NCBI RefSeq assembly: GCF_024347315.1
Contig: NZ_AP025461.1
Span: 1 to 64,000 of the forward strand
Direction of reading: 5' to 3'
DNA from: Vibrio atlanticus
Lineage (GTDB): Bacteria; Pseudomonadota; Gammaproteobacteria; Enterobacterales; Vibrionaceae
Length of the DNA: 64,000 nt
Position numbers and translations under genes: made by a program. Positions 47,412-56,896 of the stretch are shown piece after piece. How positions within the stretch are numbered: the first letter of the stretch is position 1; the number at the start of each line of letters is the position of its first letter. The notes under the pieces were generated by a model that saw nothing but the letters and a program-made list of their open reading frames with translations, ran no database searches and had not been told where the DNA came from.

Positions 47412-48419
47412 TTAAAGTGAATGTCGCAAATGATCAGTAATGTGTTGTACACCAAAACGCACTGGATCCGTCACGGGCACTTGATAGAGTGTGGTCCATT
47501 CTTGGCATAATGTCTCAGCGTCTTCAATGCTGATTGCCGACGTGTTCAAGCAGATGCCAACCAATTTCACATCTGGATTCGTCAATCGCGCGGCTTGCAA
47601 GTTAGCTTCGATCGTCTGTTCAATCGTTGGCAATTGCGCATGAGGAAGGTTGCGAATATGTGGTCGCCCAACTTCATGACACAGCACCAAAGCATCCGCT
47701 TGTGCGCCATGTAAAAGACCCAAACTCACGCCTGCAAACGAAGGGTTGAATAAAGAACCTTGCCCTTCAATGATGTCCCAATCGTGGTCGGTAAAATCAG
47801 TGCTAATCGCTTCAACTGCGCCAGAAATAAAATCCGCAACCACAGCATCAATCGAAATACCGCTGCCTTCAATCAAGATACCCGTCTGCCCTGTCGCTTT
47901 AAACTGAGCAGAGATTCCTGACTCTTTAAGGGACTTTTCAATCGCCAACGCCGAGAACATTTTTCCTACTGAGCAATCGGTTCCGACCGTAAGCAGGCGC
48001 TTACCTTGACGAGGCTTACCGTTACCAACATTAAGAACACCGTCAAAATGACGTACATCATGAAGCTTAGTCAATCCTTGTTGTCGCATGTCAGCAAGCG
48101 GTGAAAATTCACTCAGTCGTTGGTGCATGCCAGATGCAATCTCAAATCCCATTTCTGCAGCTTCCATTATGGTTGGCTGCCAAGAGTCAGGAATAACGCC
48201 ACCCGGATTTGCCGTGCCAATCACTAGCGTTTTCGCCCCCTTTGCTTGAGCCTCTTGCAAGGTCATATCCGTTAAGCCGAGTGAAACTGTCTCTTCTGTT
48301 AAACGCAGTTGCCCAAGGCAGATTTCTGGGCGCCATTGATGGATACCGCGAGCGGTTTTTGCGGCCAGTGGGTCAGTAACATCCCCAAGAAAAAGAAGGT
48401 AAGGTTGAGCGATAGACAT
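47412..48419 (-). CDS. dgcN: DUF1611 P-loop protein, probable D-glutamate N-acetyltransferase (DgcN-like)
   Basis: 335 residues from the ATG at 48419 (AGGA with 6-nt spacing; the ATG 6 bp upstream is too close). An N-terminal domain (about 1-125) with VIGTANPGGVIPDSW precedes a P-loop-like LLTVGTDCSVGKM (about 142-154), EGQGSLFNPSFAGVS, and LVGICLNTSAIS. DUF1611 proteins of this type acetylate D-glutamate in the DgcN-DgcA pathway. The downstream gene is the epimerase, 57 bp away, so an operon is likely. Confidence 0.82.
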   Translation of the reverse strand: MSIAQPYLLFLGDVTDPLAAKTARGIHQWRPEICLGQLRLTEETVSLGLTDMTLQEAQAKGAKTLVIGTANPGGVIPDSWQPTIMEAAEMGFEIASGMHQRLSEFSPLADMRQQGLTKLHDVRHFDGVLNVGNGKPRQGKRLLTVGTDCSVGKMFSALAIEKSLKESGISAQFKATGQTGILIEGSGISIDAVVADFISGAVEAISTDFTDHDWDIIEGQGSLFNPSFAGVSLGLLHGAQADALVLCHEVGRPHIRNLPHAQLPTIEQTIEANLQAARLTNPDVKLVGICLNTSAISIEDAETLCQEWTTLYQVPVTDPVRFGVQHITDHLRHSL

Positions 48420-48510
48420 GAGCATTCCTAATTAATAAGTCCTTGTATGGATTTACTTTAGTTAAGAACTTAGAAGCTGCCGAATACCTATTTATGGCGA
48501 GCCTATAACC

Positions 48511-49401
48511 TTAAGTTATAGGCTGAGTATGGCTCTTCAATGAAGCGATAAATTGCTTAACGGAAATCGACTGAGGGGTGTGCACTGCGCAAAGCATCGA
48601 GACCGAAAATTGGATGTCTGGTTGAAGTGGTAACACACAGACCGCATCGTCATTTTGATACTGCTCCGCCGTCCACGGATCGACAATCGCAAACCCCGCT
48701 TGGTGCTTCACCAGTTCCGCCGCCGCGCTATATCCACGTACCGATATCGGATGGTGATAATGCTCATCTCGCGCGATAAGGCTTTGATGTAATAGGAGGC
48801 CTAATGGATCGCGGCTATCAAGCCCGATGATTGGTAAGGGATAATTGATCAGGTCATCAAGGGTTAATTCCGTCGGTAACTGTTCAACGGTGCGGGAAGG
48901 AACCAGAACCTTGAGTGATTCAGTTAAGAGTGTTTCACTTAATATGGCAGGCGGTGTTTCGTCCCCAAACGCGATAGCAATATCAAGCTCATGCTTTAAC
49001 AGCCCAGCACACAGTTCATCACGGTTTGCAGTCAGCAACTCAAAAGAGAGCTCTTGTTCACGAGACATTTGGGCTATTACCGGAGTCAGCAATTTGGTCG
49101 CCAGTATCGGTGGTGCACCAATACGTAAATGCTGATGTCCTTGCTTCACTTTGTTGGTCAGAGATCGAAATTGACCCAGCTGTTGATAGACTTTTTCCGC
49201 TTCTGGTAGCAAGGTTCTCGCTTCGACCGTTGGCACCAACCGACCTTTGACACGCTCGAACAATCCAAACCCAAGTTGTTGCTCTGTGTGTGCCAGAATA
49301 CGGGTCACATTAGGTTGTGACACATGCAGATTACGTGCGGCTCCAGATACGGTTCCGGTTTGCATGATGGCGTAAAAGACTTCCAACTGTCTTAGGTTCA
49401 C
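48511..49401 (-). CDS. LysR family regulator (DgcR-like)
   Basis: 296 residues. HTH MNLRQLEVFYAIMQTGTVSG with SQPNVTRILAHTEQQLG, followed by an effector-binding domain. It lies 91 bp upstream of the DUF1611 gene on the same strand and is the best candidate activator of the D-glutamate genes (inference from position). Confidence 0.88.
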   Translation of the reverse strand: MNLRQLEVFYAIMQTGTVSGAARNLHVSQPNVTRILAHTEQQLGFGLFERVKGRLVPTVEARTLLPEAEKVYQQLGQFRSLTNKVKQGHQHLRIGAPPILATKLLTPVIAQMSREQELSFELLTANRDELCAGLLKHELDIAIAFGDETPPAILSETLLTESLKVLVPSRTVEQLPTELTLDDLINYPLPIIGLDSRDPLGLLLHQSLIARDEHYHHPISVRGYSAAAELVKHQAGFAIVDPWTAEQYQNDDAVCVLPLQPDIQFSVSMLCAVHTPQSISVKQFIASLKSHTQPIT

Positions 49402-49454
49402 ATTGATGTCCTTATGGTTCGCGAAACAAATCTAGGGGTTGGCTTTTCTTGTAT

Positions 49455-49536
49455 TAGCTAAGCTGTTTATCGGTTTAGCTGTTTAATTAGCTGTCTGTCT
49501 ATTTATCTACTCGGCTATTTGGCTATTTGGCTATTT
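49455..49536. repeat. Degenerate 8-bp tandem tract (GGCTATTT)
   Basis: Three perfect GGCTATTT units (49513-49536) preceded by several imperfect copies of AGCTGTTTA/GTCTATTTA. It fills the gap between the LysR start and the SGNH hydrolase stop. Confidence 0.65.
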
Positions 49537-49544
49537 GCGTGAGT

Positions 49545-50381
49545 TTATTTTAGTAACTCAGCTATCGTAGGTTGAAGCACCTCAGCCCAAGCTTGGTAAG
49601 CCTTCGCATTCAAGTGTAAGTCATCACAAGAGTACTCATTCGACAAAAGCTTATTCGGTGACAACACAGAATTCACATCTAAGAACGCAATGCCTTGCTG
49701 AGAACAGTACTCGCTTATCTTGCTATTGAGCAGTTCAACCGATGGGTTCAAACCTTGCAGTTTAGAGCCAACATAAAGCGTTGATTGCACCAAAATTCGA
49801 ATATCGTTTTCTTGCCACACTTCAAGCATATCAATGTAGTTCCGGTAGATATGATCAACGTTGTAACCTTGTGCAAGATCGTTAATTCCCGCCATAAAAC
49901 ACACTAGCTTTGGATTCACATTCAACGTGGTATCAATACGTCGCAACATACCAGTTGTGGTGTCACCCGCTAGGCCACGATTGACCATCGAAACATCGCG
50001 AAAGATATCCGCCCACGGGGCCCACTCGGTGATCGAATCACCAAACATCACTAGGTCTGCATTTGGGGAAAAATGGCGGTGATTGTCCGATGTCATGATG
50101 TAACGACTCATACTGTGGCCTCGTTGCTGAATCTCAGACTGAAGAGCAACCGCTTTGAGAATATCACTGTCCGGTGTAGTGCTATCAAATTGAGCCAGCA
50201 ACCCTTCGATGTGAGGCTTAAAAGGGCTAAGACGAGTGCTCAGTTGGTGGTGTTCTTTAAGGGAAGATAACCTCTCTAGTAATGCATACAGAGAGCGGTT
50301 TTGACCAACTTCTTGGAATAACTGATAGAGATCGAGAACAGGGTGTTGCTGCAGCGCGGCAAGTAATTGCTTGTCTTCCAT
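49545..50381 (-). CDS. SGNH/GDSL-type esterase or acetylhydrolase
   Basis: 278 residues. The catalytic SGNH domain covers about 105-278: block I MFGDSITEW (Ser116), GLAGDTT (block II), GINDLA (Asn167) and DDLHLN (Asp253, His256). It carries an extra N-terminal helical part of about 100 residues with no recognised domain and no signal peptide, so it is probably cytoplasmic. It resembles PAF-acetylhydrolase-like GDSL enzymes; the substrate is unknown. Confidence 0.87.
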   Translation of the reverse strand: MEDKQLLAALQQHPVLDLYQLFQEVGQNRSLYALLERLSSLKEHHQLSTRLSPFKPHIEGLLAQFDSTTPDSDILKAVALQSEIQQRGHSMSRYIMTSDNHRHFSPNADLVMFGDSITEWAPWADIFRDVSMVNRGLAGDTTTGMLRRIDTTLNVNPKLVCFMAGINDLAQGYNVDHIYRNYIDMLEVWQENDIRILVQSTLYVGSKLQGLNPSVELLNSKISEYCSQQGIAFLDVNSVLSPNKLLSNEYSCDDLHLNAKAYQAWAEVLQPTIAELLK

Positions 50382-50574
50382 GGTGTTATCTAACCCTTCA
50401 ATTATCTGGTGATGAACTCAAGATAATATCCGATTGCGTACGGGATAGATAACACTAGAAGCAGAGAATGACTTAATCAGGACAAGGATCATGCATACGG
50501 CATAAAAATATATTGCCGTATAAATCTCAATTGGGACTGAAAACCAGTACTTCATCATAATATGTATAAGAAAC

Positions 50575-50856
50575 TAGGGCGTGTTGACCTTTCGTGGTTA
50601 AATTTTGTTCGAGATAAAAGCGTTTTAATCGCGGCGAGGGGGAAGTAGCCTAGTCATTCTAAGCAAATCTCCCTCAACAAAGAGTAAAGCGCTTTTTGCG
50701 GGGGCGCCCAGCTCGAACCCTTCGGGCAGCGTTTGCTGGTCATTTCTACTGCGTTATCGGCTTCTCATGTAGGCTAGCTACACATCGACGCCTCTGCCTT
50801 GTATAAATACCCAGCAACTCGCTGCAAAAATCAGCTCGAAAGATCAACACGCCCTA
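50575..50856. repeat. 282-bp MITE-like element with terminal inverted repeats
   Basis: Left end TAGGGCGTGTTGACCTTTCG; the right end read on the other strand is TAGGGCGTGTTGATCTTTCG, one mismatch over 20 bp. TA at each outer end suggests a TA target. No transposase is inside; it is noncoding with short internal inversions. It resembles a dispersed nonautonomous repeat of vibrios (recall). Confidence 0.8.
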
Positions 50857-50980
50857 ACCACATATTGTGACCTCAGTCTCTCAGCCTACCGTCTACTCCT
50901 ATTGCCACTATTTAACGGAGGATTTATAGAATATCAGGATGGTGAATAATAGGTTAAATCATAATAATAAGGACCTTAAC

Positions 50981-52999
50981 GTGAAACTTTCTCTATCCAA
51001 TACCGCGTTGGCCGTTACCGCCATCCTACTTGCAGGTTGCCAATCTGCACCTGAATCAGTTCAAGAACCAACAGCATACCAATGCCAAACGAATACGAAT
51101 GCCGACGTGAATGACTTGAGGATCTATCAAGTAATGGTCGAAAGCTTTGTCAGTGGCGATGACTCAATTGGTCATGGGACAGGCTACGGAACCAGTCACC
51201 ATAACGGAGACATCCAAGGTATTATCGACTCACTTGATTACATTGAATCTCTTGGCATGAACGGCATTTGGCTAACCCCAATCTTTAATTCAGAGCCTAT
51301 CGGAAACCAAGACCACTGGGCCGATAGACTGGATGCAACCGGTTATTTTGCCACCGATTATTTCAATATCGATCCGAGATTCGGCACGATGGAAGAAGCT
51401 AAAACCTTAGTTGAAGAAGCGCATGCTCGAGGGCTTTATGTCTTCTTTGATGGCGTATTTGGCCACCACAAAAAAAACGTAGTGCCGTCACCAACAGGTA
51501 AGCTGCCCCAAGGAGAGGATAATCCAGTCTCATACCCTGAGAGCCTAGCCTTCTATCAAGAAGTTGCCGAGTATTGGATCAAAGAGCTCAAAATTGATGG
51601 TTGGCGCTTAGATCAAGCTTATCAAGTGCCAAAAGAAGCTTGGAGTCAAATCAGAGAAACGGTAGACACCGCATCTTCTCAAGTCGAATACGTAAACAGC
51701 GAAGGTAAAACCGTGAACCCTCTGGGTTATATGGTCGCGGAAATTTGGGCAGGTGAGAACCGCATTATTGAAACAGGCTACGGTTCAAATGAAGCACCAG
51801 CCTTATGTTCTGCGTTTGATTTCCCGATGCGCTACCGCCTGACGGAAACCTTTGCTGTAAACGAAGCTGGCGTGGGGAACAAAGGTGGAGAGTGGCTTGC
51901 AGAAGGCATGTCTTTACATTCGTTATACCCAGACCACGCGAAGCCAAATTTAATGATCGGTAACCATGACCTTGTGCGCTTTGGTGACTTATTACAGCGC
52001 GGTGATATCGCTTCTCCGCAAGACAAAGAGTATTGGCAGCGCTATAAAGCGGCATTTTCATTCCAAGCAGCTTATACCGGCCCAATTACAACCTACTATG
52101 GAGACGAGATTGGCGATCAGCTAGAAGGTTTTGCAGACAAAGTATGGACTGATGACTGTGCTATTAATGGTCTGTGTGATGATCACGTAGCCCGTACTAG
52201 CGGTAAAGTAGAAGGTGTCACAGCCCAACTCAATGCGCACGAAAAAGACTTAAAGCAATACGTGACAAACTTGATGAAACTGAGAGAAACGCACCCCGCT
52301 CTATCACAAGGTAAACGTACAAACCTGATGGCCAATGATGTTGCCTATGTCGATCACAAAGCCTATGAAGGCGATGCTGTTGTCTACGCAGTGAACGTTA
52401 CCAACAAAGAACAAACCATAAAACTAACCAAAGAAAAAGCAGGCTCCATAGCTGATCTGAAGGATATTGAATCCAAGCAATCGATCTCAGCTATTGATGG
52501 CCACTACTCTATCGTCCTAAGCCCATTTGAAGCTCGTTTCTTGTCGATAACACAGCCAAGTGAAAAAGGGCCAATTGCGGCGATACTAGCGACAGGAAAT
52601 GAAGTTGGACAAGGCTTCATGGCTCAATGTGACAATCCAACAATAACAGCTGAAGGCCCTATTTCGAGCCCACTTTATGTGGTTGGCAACTTTGCTGATT
52701 CAGGTTGGAAACACGTGGATCAACGAGAGTTTGAATATAAAGGTGACAACACTTACCAAGTCGTCACCACTGAAAAACCGGGCAGTTATCGCATGCAATA
52801 TGCATCCAAGGCTTGGTCACCTCAGTTCACAGCGGATGGGCTTAACCTAAAGTTAGGACAGCTTAACTCGTTAATTAAAGGTGGTTACGGGCAAGATACC
52901 GCTATCACCATTCGGAATGCTGGGCAGTATGTTTGGAGCTTACAATTCGATGATGCGGGGCAACCACTGAAAATTATGGCTTCCAAATGTGCTGAATAG
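50981..52999 (+). CDS. Lipoprotein GH13 alpha-amylase family glycosidase
   Basis: 672 residues from a GTG at 50981 (AAGGA 7 bp upstream); this start gives a lipoprotein signal with lipobox LLAGC. GH13 regions: DGVFGHH (region I neighbourhood), GWRLDQAYQ with nucleophile D211, MVAEIWAG with acid/base E254, MIGNHD with D330. The C-terminal part (about 455-672) holds a beta-sandwich and a starch-binding-like PLYVVGNFADSGW module. It probably degrades extracellular or periplasmic alpha-glucan at the cell surface. Not clustered with other sugar genes. Confidence 0.9.
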   Translation: MKLSLSNTALAVTAILLAGCQSAPESVQEPTAYQCQTNTNADVNDLRIYQVMVESFVSGDDSIGHGTGYGTSHHNGDIQGIIDSLDYIESLGMNGIWLTPIFNSEPIGNQDHWADRLDATGYFATDYFNIDPRFGTMEEAKTLVEEAHARGLYVFFDGVFGHHKKNVVPSPTGKLPQGEDNPVSYPESLAFYQEVAEYWIKELKIDGWRLDQAYQVPKEAWSQIRETVDTASSQVEYVNSEGKTVNPLGYMVAEIWAGENRIIETGYGSNEAPALCSAFDFPMRYRLTETFAVNEAGVGNKGGEWLAEGMSLHSLYPDHAKPNLMIGNHDLVRFGDLLQRGDIASPQDKEYWQRYKAAFSFQAAYTGPITTYYGDEIGDQLEGFADKVWTDDCAINGLCDDHVARTSGKVEGVTAQLNAHEKDLKQYVTNLMKLRETHPALSQGKRTNLMANDVAYVDHKAYEGDAVVYAVNVTNKEQTIKLTKEKAGSIADLKDIESKQSISAIDGHYSIVLSPFEARFLSITQPSEKGPIAAILATGNEVGQGFMAQCDNPTITAEGPISSPLYVVGNFADSGWKHVDQREFEYKGDNTYQVVTTEKPGSYRMQYASKAWSPQFTADGLNLKLGQLNSLIKGGYGQDTAITIRNAGQYVWSLQFDDAGQPLKIMASKCAE

Positions 53000-53029
53000 C
53001 CAAACCTAAGATCCGAGATCAACCAAGTA

Positions 53030-53064
53030 AAAACCCCTTATTCCTACGAATAAGGGGTTTTCTT
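53030..53064 (+). terminator. Terminator after the amylase gene
   Basis: A 14-bp stem (53030-53043 with 53048-53061), core AAAACCCCTTATTC, with a 4-nt loop, then TCTTT. Confidence 0.88.
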
Positions 53065-53110
53065 TAATCTGCATTGGATATTAAGAGACCAGACACGATT
53101 AGAACGATAT

Positions 53111-53623
53111 CTACCCTTGCTTCACTTGCAGGTGATTACGGTTATCGCGGCTTTTCTTGATCAGCTCGTTGCTCTCGTCCATTTCATCTGACTTAGCAAG
53201 GCGATCATAAAGTAGCACATTCACTGTTGCTGCTAGATTCATGCAACCAACAGTTGGTACATAAACAACATGGTCAGCTCGGTCAGCGACATCTTGAGAA
53301 ATAGAACCATCTTCAGGGCCAAAGATATAGATAGCGTTCTCTGGGTGTTTAAAACGTGGCAGTGGTGTGGCACCTTCAGCCAACTCCACACATACGATCT
53401 TAGTTTCTGAATTAAGGCTATCTAAAAACGACTCGACACCAGTAAGCGGGATAGTGCGCGTTGCACTCTTGGTATCGGTGTGAAATTTTGCAGCCTTGTC
53501 GTAGCGTTGCCCTGTGTATTTAACTTCGTCGACTTGGTAGCAACCCGCCGCACGCATAACCGCGCCAACGTTTGTCGGGCTCTTTGGGTTAGTTAAACCA
53601 ATAGTCACATGGCTTTTGTTCAT
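53111..53623 (-). CDS. SpoU/TrmH family RNA methyltransferase
   Basis: 170 residues of a SPOUT-fold enzyme with the three motifs in order: NPKSPTNVGAVMRAAG (12-27), IYIFGPEDGSI (about 93-103) and VPTVGCMNLAATVNVLLYDR (about 122-141) forming the knotted SAM site. It lacks an N-terminal RNA-binding extension, as in TrmL-like proteins. The target nucleotide in tRNA or rRNA is not determinable. Confidence 0.9.
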   Translation of the reverse strand: MNKSHVTIGLTNPKSPTNVGAVMRAAGCYQVDEVKYTGQRYDKAAKFHTDTKSATRTIPLTGVESFLDSLNSETKIVCVELAEGATPLPRFKHPENAIYIFGPEDGSISQDVADRADHVVYVPTVGCMNLAATVNVLLYDRLAKSDEMDESNELIKKSRDNRNHLQVKQG

Positions 53624-53896
53624 GAATCTTTCTCACTTAACGAATAGACATAGCAGGGTGCTACAAAGCGTCGCATTCTACCAAAGCAGCGCCAAATTCA
53701 AAAGCATCGAAACGAACGGCTCTTTTTACAGATAAGTACTTAGTTGCACCACCTATCACTTCAAAACCTAACCGCCATCATATTTATCAAACAAAAAGGT
53801 TTTAGGATAACAATTCAACAACAAGTCCGTTTACATTTCGAAACCACATTAATAATGTGTTGAAAATTGCCTGAGACAATCACATAGGAAGTGCTA

Positions 53897-55558
53897 ATGA
53901 CCCTCACCATCAAAAACCGCCTTTATATTCTCTCTTTTATCCCTTTGCTACTAATGGCAATTGGGATGATGAGCGTGACGTATATGAAGAGCACTGAGCT
54001 AACCGCACAACAAGTAGAATCGACGCGTAGCAATATGATGGCGATGAAAGAAAAGGAACTCAAAGCGTACCTGCAAATGGCTAAGTCTTCGATAACTCCT
54101 TTCTTAGAAAAAGGTGCCACACTTGAAGAAGCATTACCCACATTAAAAACTCTAGAATATGGTGAATCTGGTTATATTTTTGGCTACAGCTCTAAGGGTG
54201 TAAGAATCGTCATCGGACAAGGTACCGATGGCATTGGTAAAAATTACTACGACCTTCAAGACAAACAAGGCAATTACCTAATCCAAGACCTGATTAAGAA
54301 CTCAAAAATTGGGGAATTCACCACTTACTACTTTCCTAAGCCAGGTCAGTCTATTGCGTTACCAAAACTCAGCTACTCAATCTTTATTCCACAATGGGAT
54401 TTAATGCTTGGAACTGGGTTTTATACTGACGATATTGACGCCGTGATCAGTGACATGAAAGAGAGCTCGAATGCTGCGCTACAAAGCTCACTGACTGCCA
54501 TTGCACTTTTCTGTGGCTTGATTGCCTTAGTGGTAGCGGTTTTCGCTGTTGCAGTGAACCGTACAATCATGCAACCACTCGAGCAATTTGACCGTTCAAT
54601 CAGTGCCTTTGCAAGTGGTGAGGCCGACCTAACGGCTCGAATGGAAACCTTCAAAGCGCCTGAGTTCGCCAAACTCAGTGAGAACTTTAATGCCTTTGTT
54701 TCTAGCCTACAGACCATCATTCGTAGCGTGAGCGATGTGGGTCAGCAAGTTGTATCAGAAACGAGCAGCATGTCTTCTCGCGCAGCTCAGGTCGACGAGA
54801 TAGCGACAGGTCAACGTGAAGAGACAGAACAAGTAGCAACGGCGATGACCGAGATGACGACAACTGCGCAAGAGATCTCAAGCAACGCAAGCCAAGCGGC
54901 TGACTCAGCTAAACTTGCAGAGAACAATGCAAAAGAAGCTCAGCAAATAGTCAACGCTGCTGCTGGGTCCGTAGCAGACCTTGCAAGTGAAGTATCAGAA
55001 GCAAACACTGTGGTATCTCGCCTTGAAGGAGATGTACAGAATATTTCATCTTCACTGACTGTCATTCAAGATATCGCGGAACAGACCAACCTATTAGCAC
55101 TAAATGCCGCGATTGAAGCCGCGCGAGCTGGTGATCAAGGCCGAGGTTTTGCGGTAGTTGCGGATGAAGTTCGTAAGCTTGCCAGCCGCACACAAGAGAG
55201 CACGGGCGACATTCACAAAATGATCCAACAGCTAAAATCCGCTTCAGATGCCGCGGTTAAAGCAATGGATTCTAGCCAAAGCAGAAGTGCTCAAACGGTA
55301 GAAGAAGCGAACGCAGCAGCTGCAGCACTTGCTAAAATTCAAGATTCGATTGATACCATCATGGACATGAACTCACTGATTGCGACGGCGACTGAACAGC
55401 AGAATATTGTTGGCCAAGAGATATCTCAACGCATTGTTGTGATTTCAGACCAAAGTTCTCAATCGGCATCGCTAGCAAACCAAAACCGTACAGGTAGCCA
55501 AAACTTAAACAGCCGAGCAAACGAGTTGTACCACTTGGTTGATCGCTTCACGGTTTAA
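53897..55558 (+). CDS. Methyl-accepting chemotaxis protein with sCache_2-like sensor
   Basis: 553 residues from the ATG at 53897 (AGGA 7 bp upstream). Membrane helix (about 9-30), periplasmic sCache_2-type domain (about 35-185) with [13 protein letters not shown] and [16 protein letters not shown], second helix (about 195-220), HAMP, then the signalling helical hairpin with [18 protein letters not shown]. sCache_2 receptors often sense small carboxylic acids. It ends HLVDRFTV. The stop codon falls in a heptamer repeat array. Confidence 0.92.
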   Translation: MTLTIKNRLYILSFIPLLLMAIGMMSVTYMKSTELTAQQVESTRSNMMAMKEKELKAYLQMAKSSITPFLEKGATLEEALPTLKTLEYGESGYIFGYSSKGVRIVIGQGTDGIGKNYYDLQDKQGNYLIQDLIKNSKIGEFTTYYFPKPGQSIALPKLSYSIFIPQWDLMLGTGFYTDDIDAVISDMKESSNAALQSSLTAIALFCGLIALVVAVFAVAVNRTIMQPLEQFDRSISAFASGEADLTARMETFKAPEFAKLSENFNAFVSSLQTIIRSVSDVGQQVVSETSSMSSRAAQVDEIATGQREETEQVATAMTEMTTTAQEISSNASQAADSAKLAENNAKEAQQIVNAAAGSVADLASEVSEANTVVSRLEGDVQNISSSLTVIQDIAEQTNLLALNAAIEAARAGDQGRGFAVVADEVRKLASRTQESTGDIHKMIQQLKSASDAAVKAMDSSQSRSAQTVEEANAAAAALAKIQDSIDTIMDMNSLIATATEQQNIVGQEISQRIVVISDQSSQSASLANQNRTGSQNLNSRANELYHLVDRFTV

Positions 55559-55610
55559 TGCTTAATGCTTAATGCTTAATGCTTAATGCTTAATGCTTAA
55601 TGCTTAATGC
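55555..55610 (+). repeat. Perfect tandem heptamer array (TTAATGC) x8
   Basis: Eight perfect TTAATGC units in a row, followed by a partial TTAGC. The TAA stop of the chemoreceptor gene is in the first unit. The array lacks any secondary feature I can name. Confidence 0.9.
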
Positions 55611-55640
55611 TTAGCAAGTAAAAGCTATAAAACATCAATA

Positions 55641-55680
55641 AAAATGGGCTTCAGAATCTTTGTTCTGAAGCCCATTTTCT
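55641..55680. terminator. Bidirectional terminator between chemoreceptor and LysR genes
   Basis: A 16-bp stem (55641-55656 with 55663-55678), core AAAATGGGCTTCAGAA, with a 6-nt loop. U-rich on both strands and between convergent genes. Confidence 0.88.
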
Positions 55681-55706
55681 TGTCCATAATGTCTTGCCAG
55701 ATAGAA

Positions 55707-56576
55707 CTAGTCTAATTGCTCAGACAAGAAGTCGACTAACAAGCGAACCTTTGAAGACAAATTACGGTTCTGTGGGTAAAGCGCCCAAATCCCCTCTTTA
55801 TCGTCTCGGTAATCAGATAACACCTCAACCAATTCGCCAGACTCAAGATCTTCACTCACGTAATATTCTGGCAGTTGAACCAAGCCAATGCTCTGTTTAG
55901 CTGCGTCCAATAAGGCTAGTCCACTGTTACACCTAATTCGTCCATTAACACGAACCGAGCGAGGGCGTTTATTCTCTTTGAATCGCCAATGTTCAAAGCC
56001 ACCGACCAAACATTGGTGGTGACTCAATTCAGAGAGCGTATGCGGCTCACCATAGCGTTCAATGTATTCAGGGCTGGCGCACACGTAGAGTTGGCGTTGA
56101 GACAGCTTCTTTGCCACAAGGCTCGAATCTTCTAAGCGACCAAGACGAATAGCGACATCGACACCCGAATCAATAAGATCGAGCTTTTGATTGGTCAGCA
56201 TCAGCTCAAGTTCTACCTGCGGATGGAGCTTTAAAAATTGATGAAGTATTGGGGCGAGCTGGCGCTCACCATAAGTCACAGGCGCAGTGACTTTCAGTAA
56301 GCCTTTTGGTGTGGATTGCATCTGCATGACCGCAAGCTCAGCAATTTCTAAGCCTTCAACCAGCAACTTACACTGCTGATAATAGAGTTGCCCAGCCTCT
56401 GTTAGAGAAACCTTACGCGTCGTTCGATTGAGCAGTTTCACCGCGAGTCGTTCTTCGAGGTTTGCTACTCTACGACTGATTTGAGCCACCGACGTAGCGA
56501 GCTTCTGCGCCGCACCGGTAAAGCTTTCACGCTCTGCCACTGCAACAAACTCACTTACCCCTTCCCAATTGGCCAT
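55707..56576 (-). CDS. LysR family transcriptional regulator
   Basis: 289 residues. HTH with EFVAVAERESFTGAAQKLATS and LLNRTTRKVSLTEAGQLYY, typical of the single-domain-effector LysR group (CrgA/PA2758-like). The target is unknown; no divergent partner gene is nearby. Confidence 0.88.
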   Translation of the reverse strand: MANWEGVSEFVAVAERESFTGAAQKLATSVAQISRRVANLEERLAVKLLNRTTRKVSLTEAGQLYYQQCKLLVEGLEIAELAVMQMQSTPKGLLKVTAPVTYGERQLAPILHQFLKLHPQVELELMLTNQKLDLIDSGVDVAIRLGRLEDSSLVAKKLSQRQLYVCASPEYIERYGEPHTLSELSHHQCLVGGFEHWRFKENKRPRSVRVNGRIRCNSGLALLDAAKQSIGLVQLPEYYVSEDLESGELVEVLSDYRDDKEGIWALYPQNRNLSSKVRLLVDFLSEQLD

Positions 56577-56780
56577 GTTTTTACCTTATGCTGAACGATG
56601 GTTACCCAGACAGTGTATTGAAGATAGATATCAGTGTCACCTTGCTTGATATACGCCATGCACATACAAAGGCCTTCATTGAAGCTAATATCGCATTCCC
56701 CACAAGGCTCCTATTGACCCAATCTACAAAGCTCGGACCGACCTTATATTACAAATACTATTATCAAAAAATACTCGTAT

Positions 56781-56817
56781 CCAAAAAGAAAGCCCGCACT
56801 CATTGAGTACGGGCCTT
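56781..56817 (-). terminator. Terminator of the third chemoreceptor gene
   Basis: On the minus strand GGCCCGTACTCA pairs imperfectly with TGAGTGCGGGCTT, followed by TCTTTTTGG. It lies 80 bp past the stop. Confidence 0.65.
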
Positions 56818-56896
56818 ATTATTGTCTATTACAGATGCGTGAGGGTTAAAACTAGAAACGATTAGCCACTCACTTTTGCCTGTTCAGTCTCAAAGA

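Noticed and set aside
55555..55610. CRISPR array
   Set aside because: Repeats are only 7 bp with no spacers; a simple tandem array.
56588..56806. 72-codon open frame between LysR and chemoreceptor
   Set aside because: No ribosome-binding site, no recognisable protein character, and it overlaps the terminator region.
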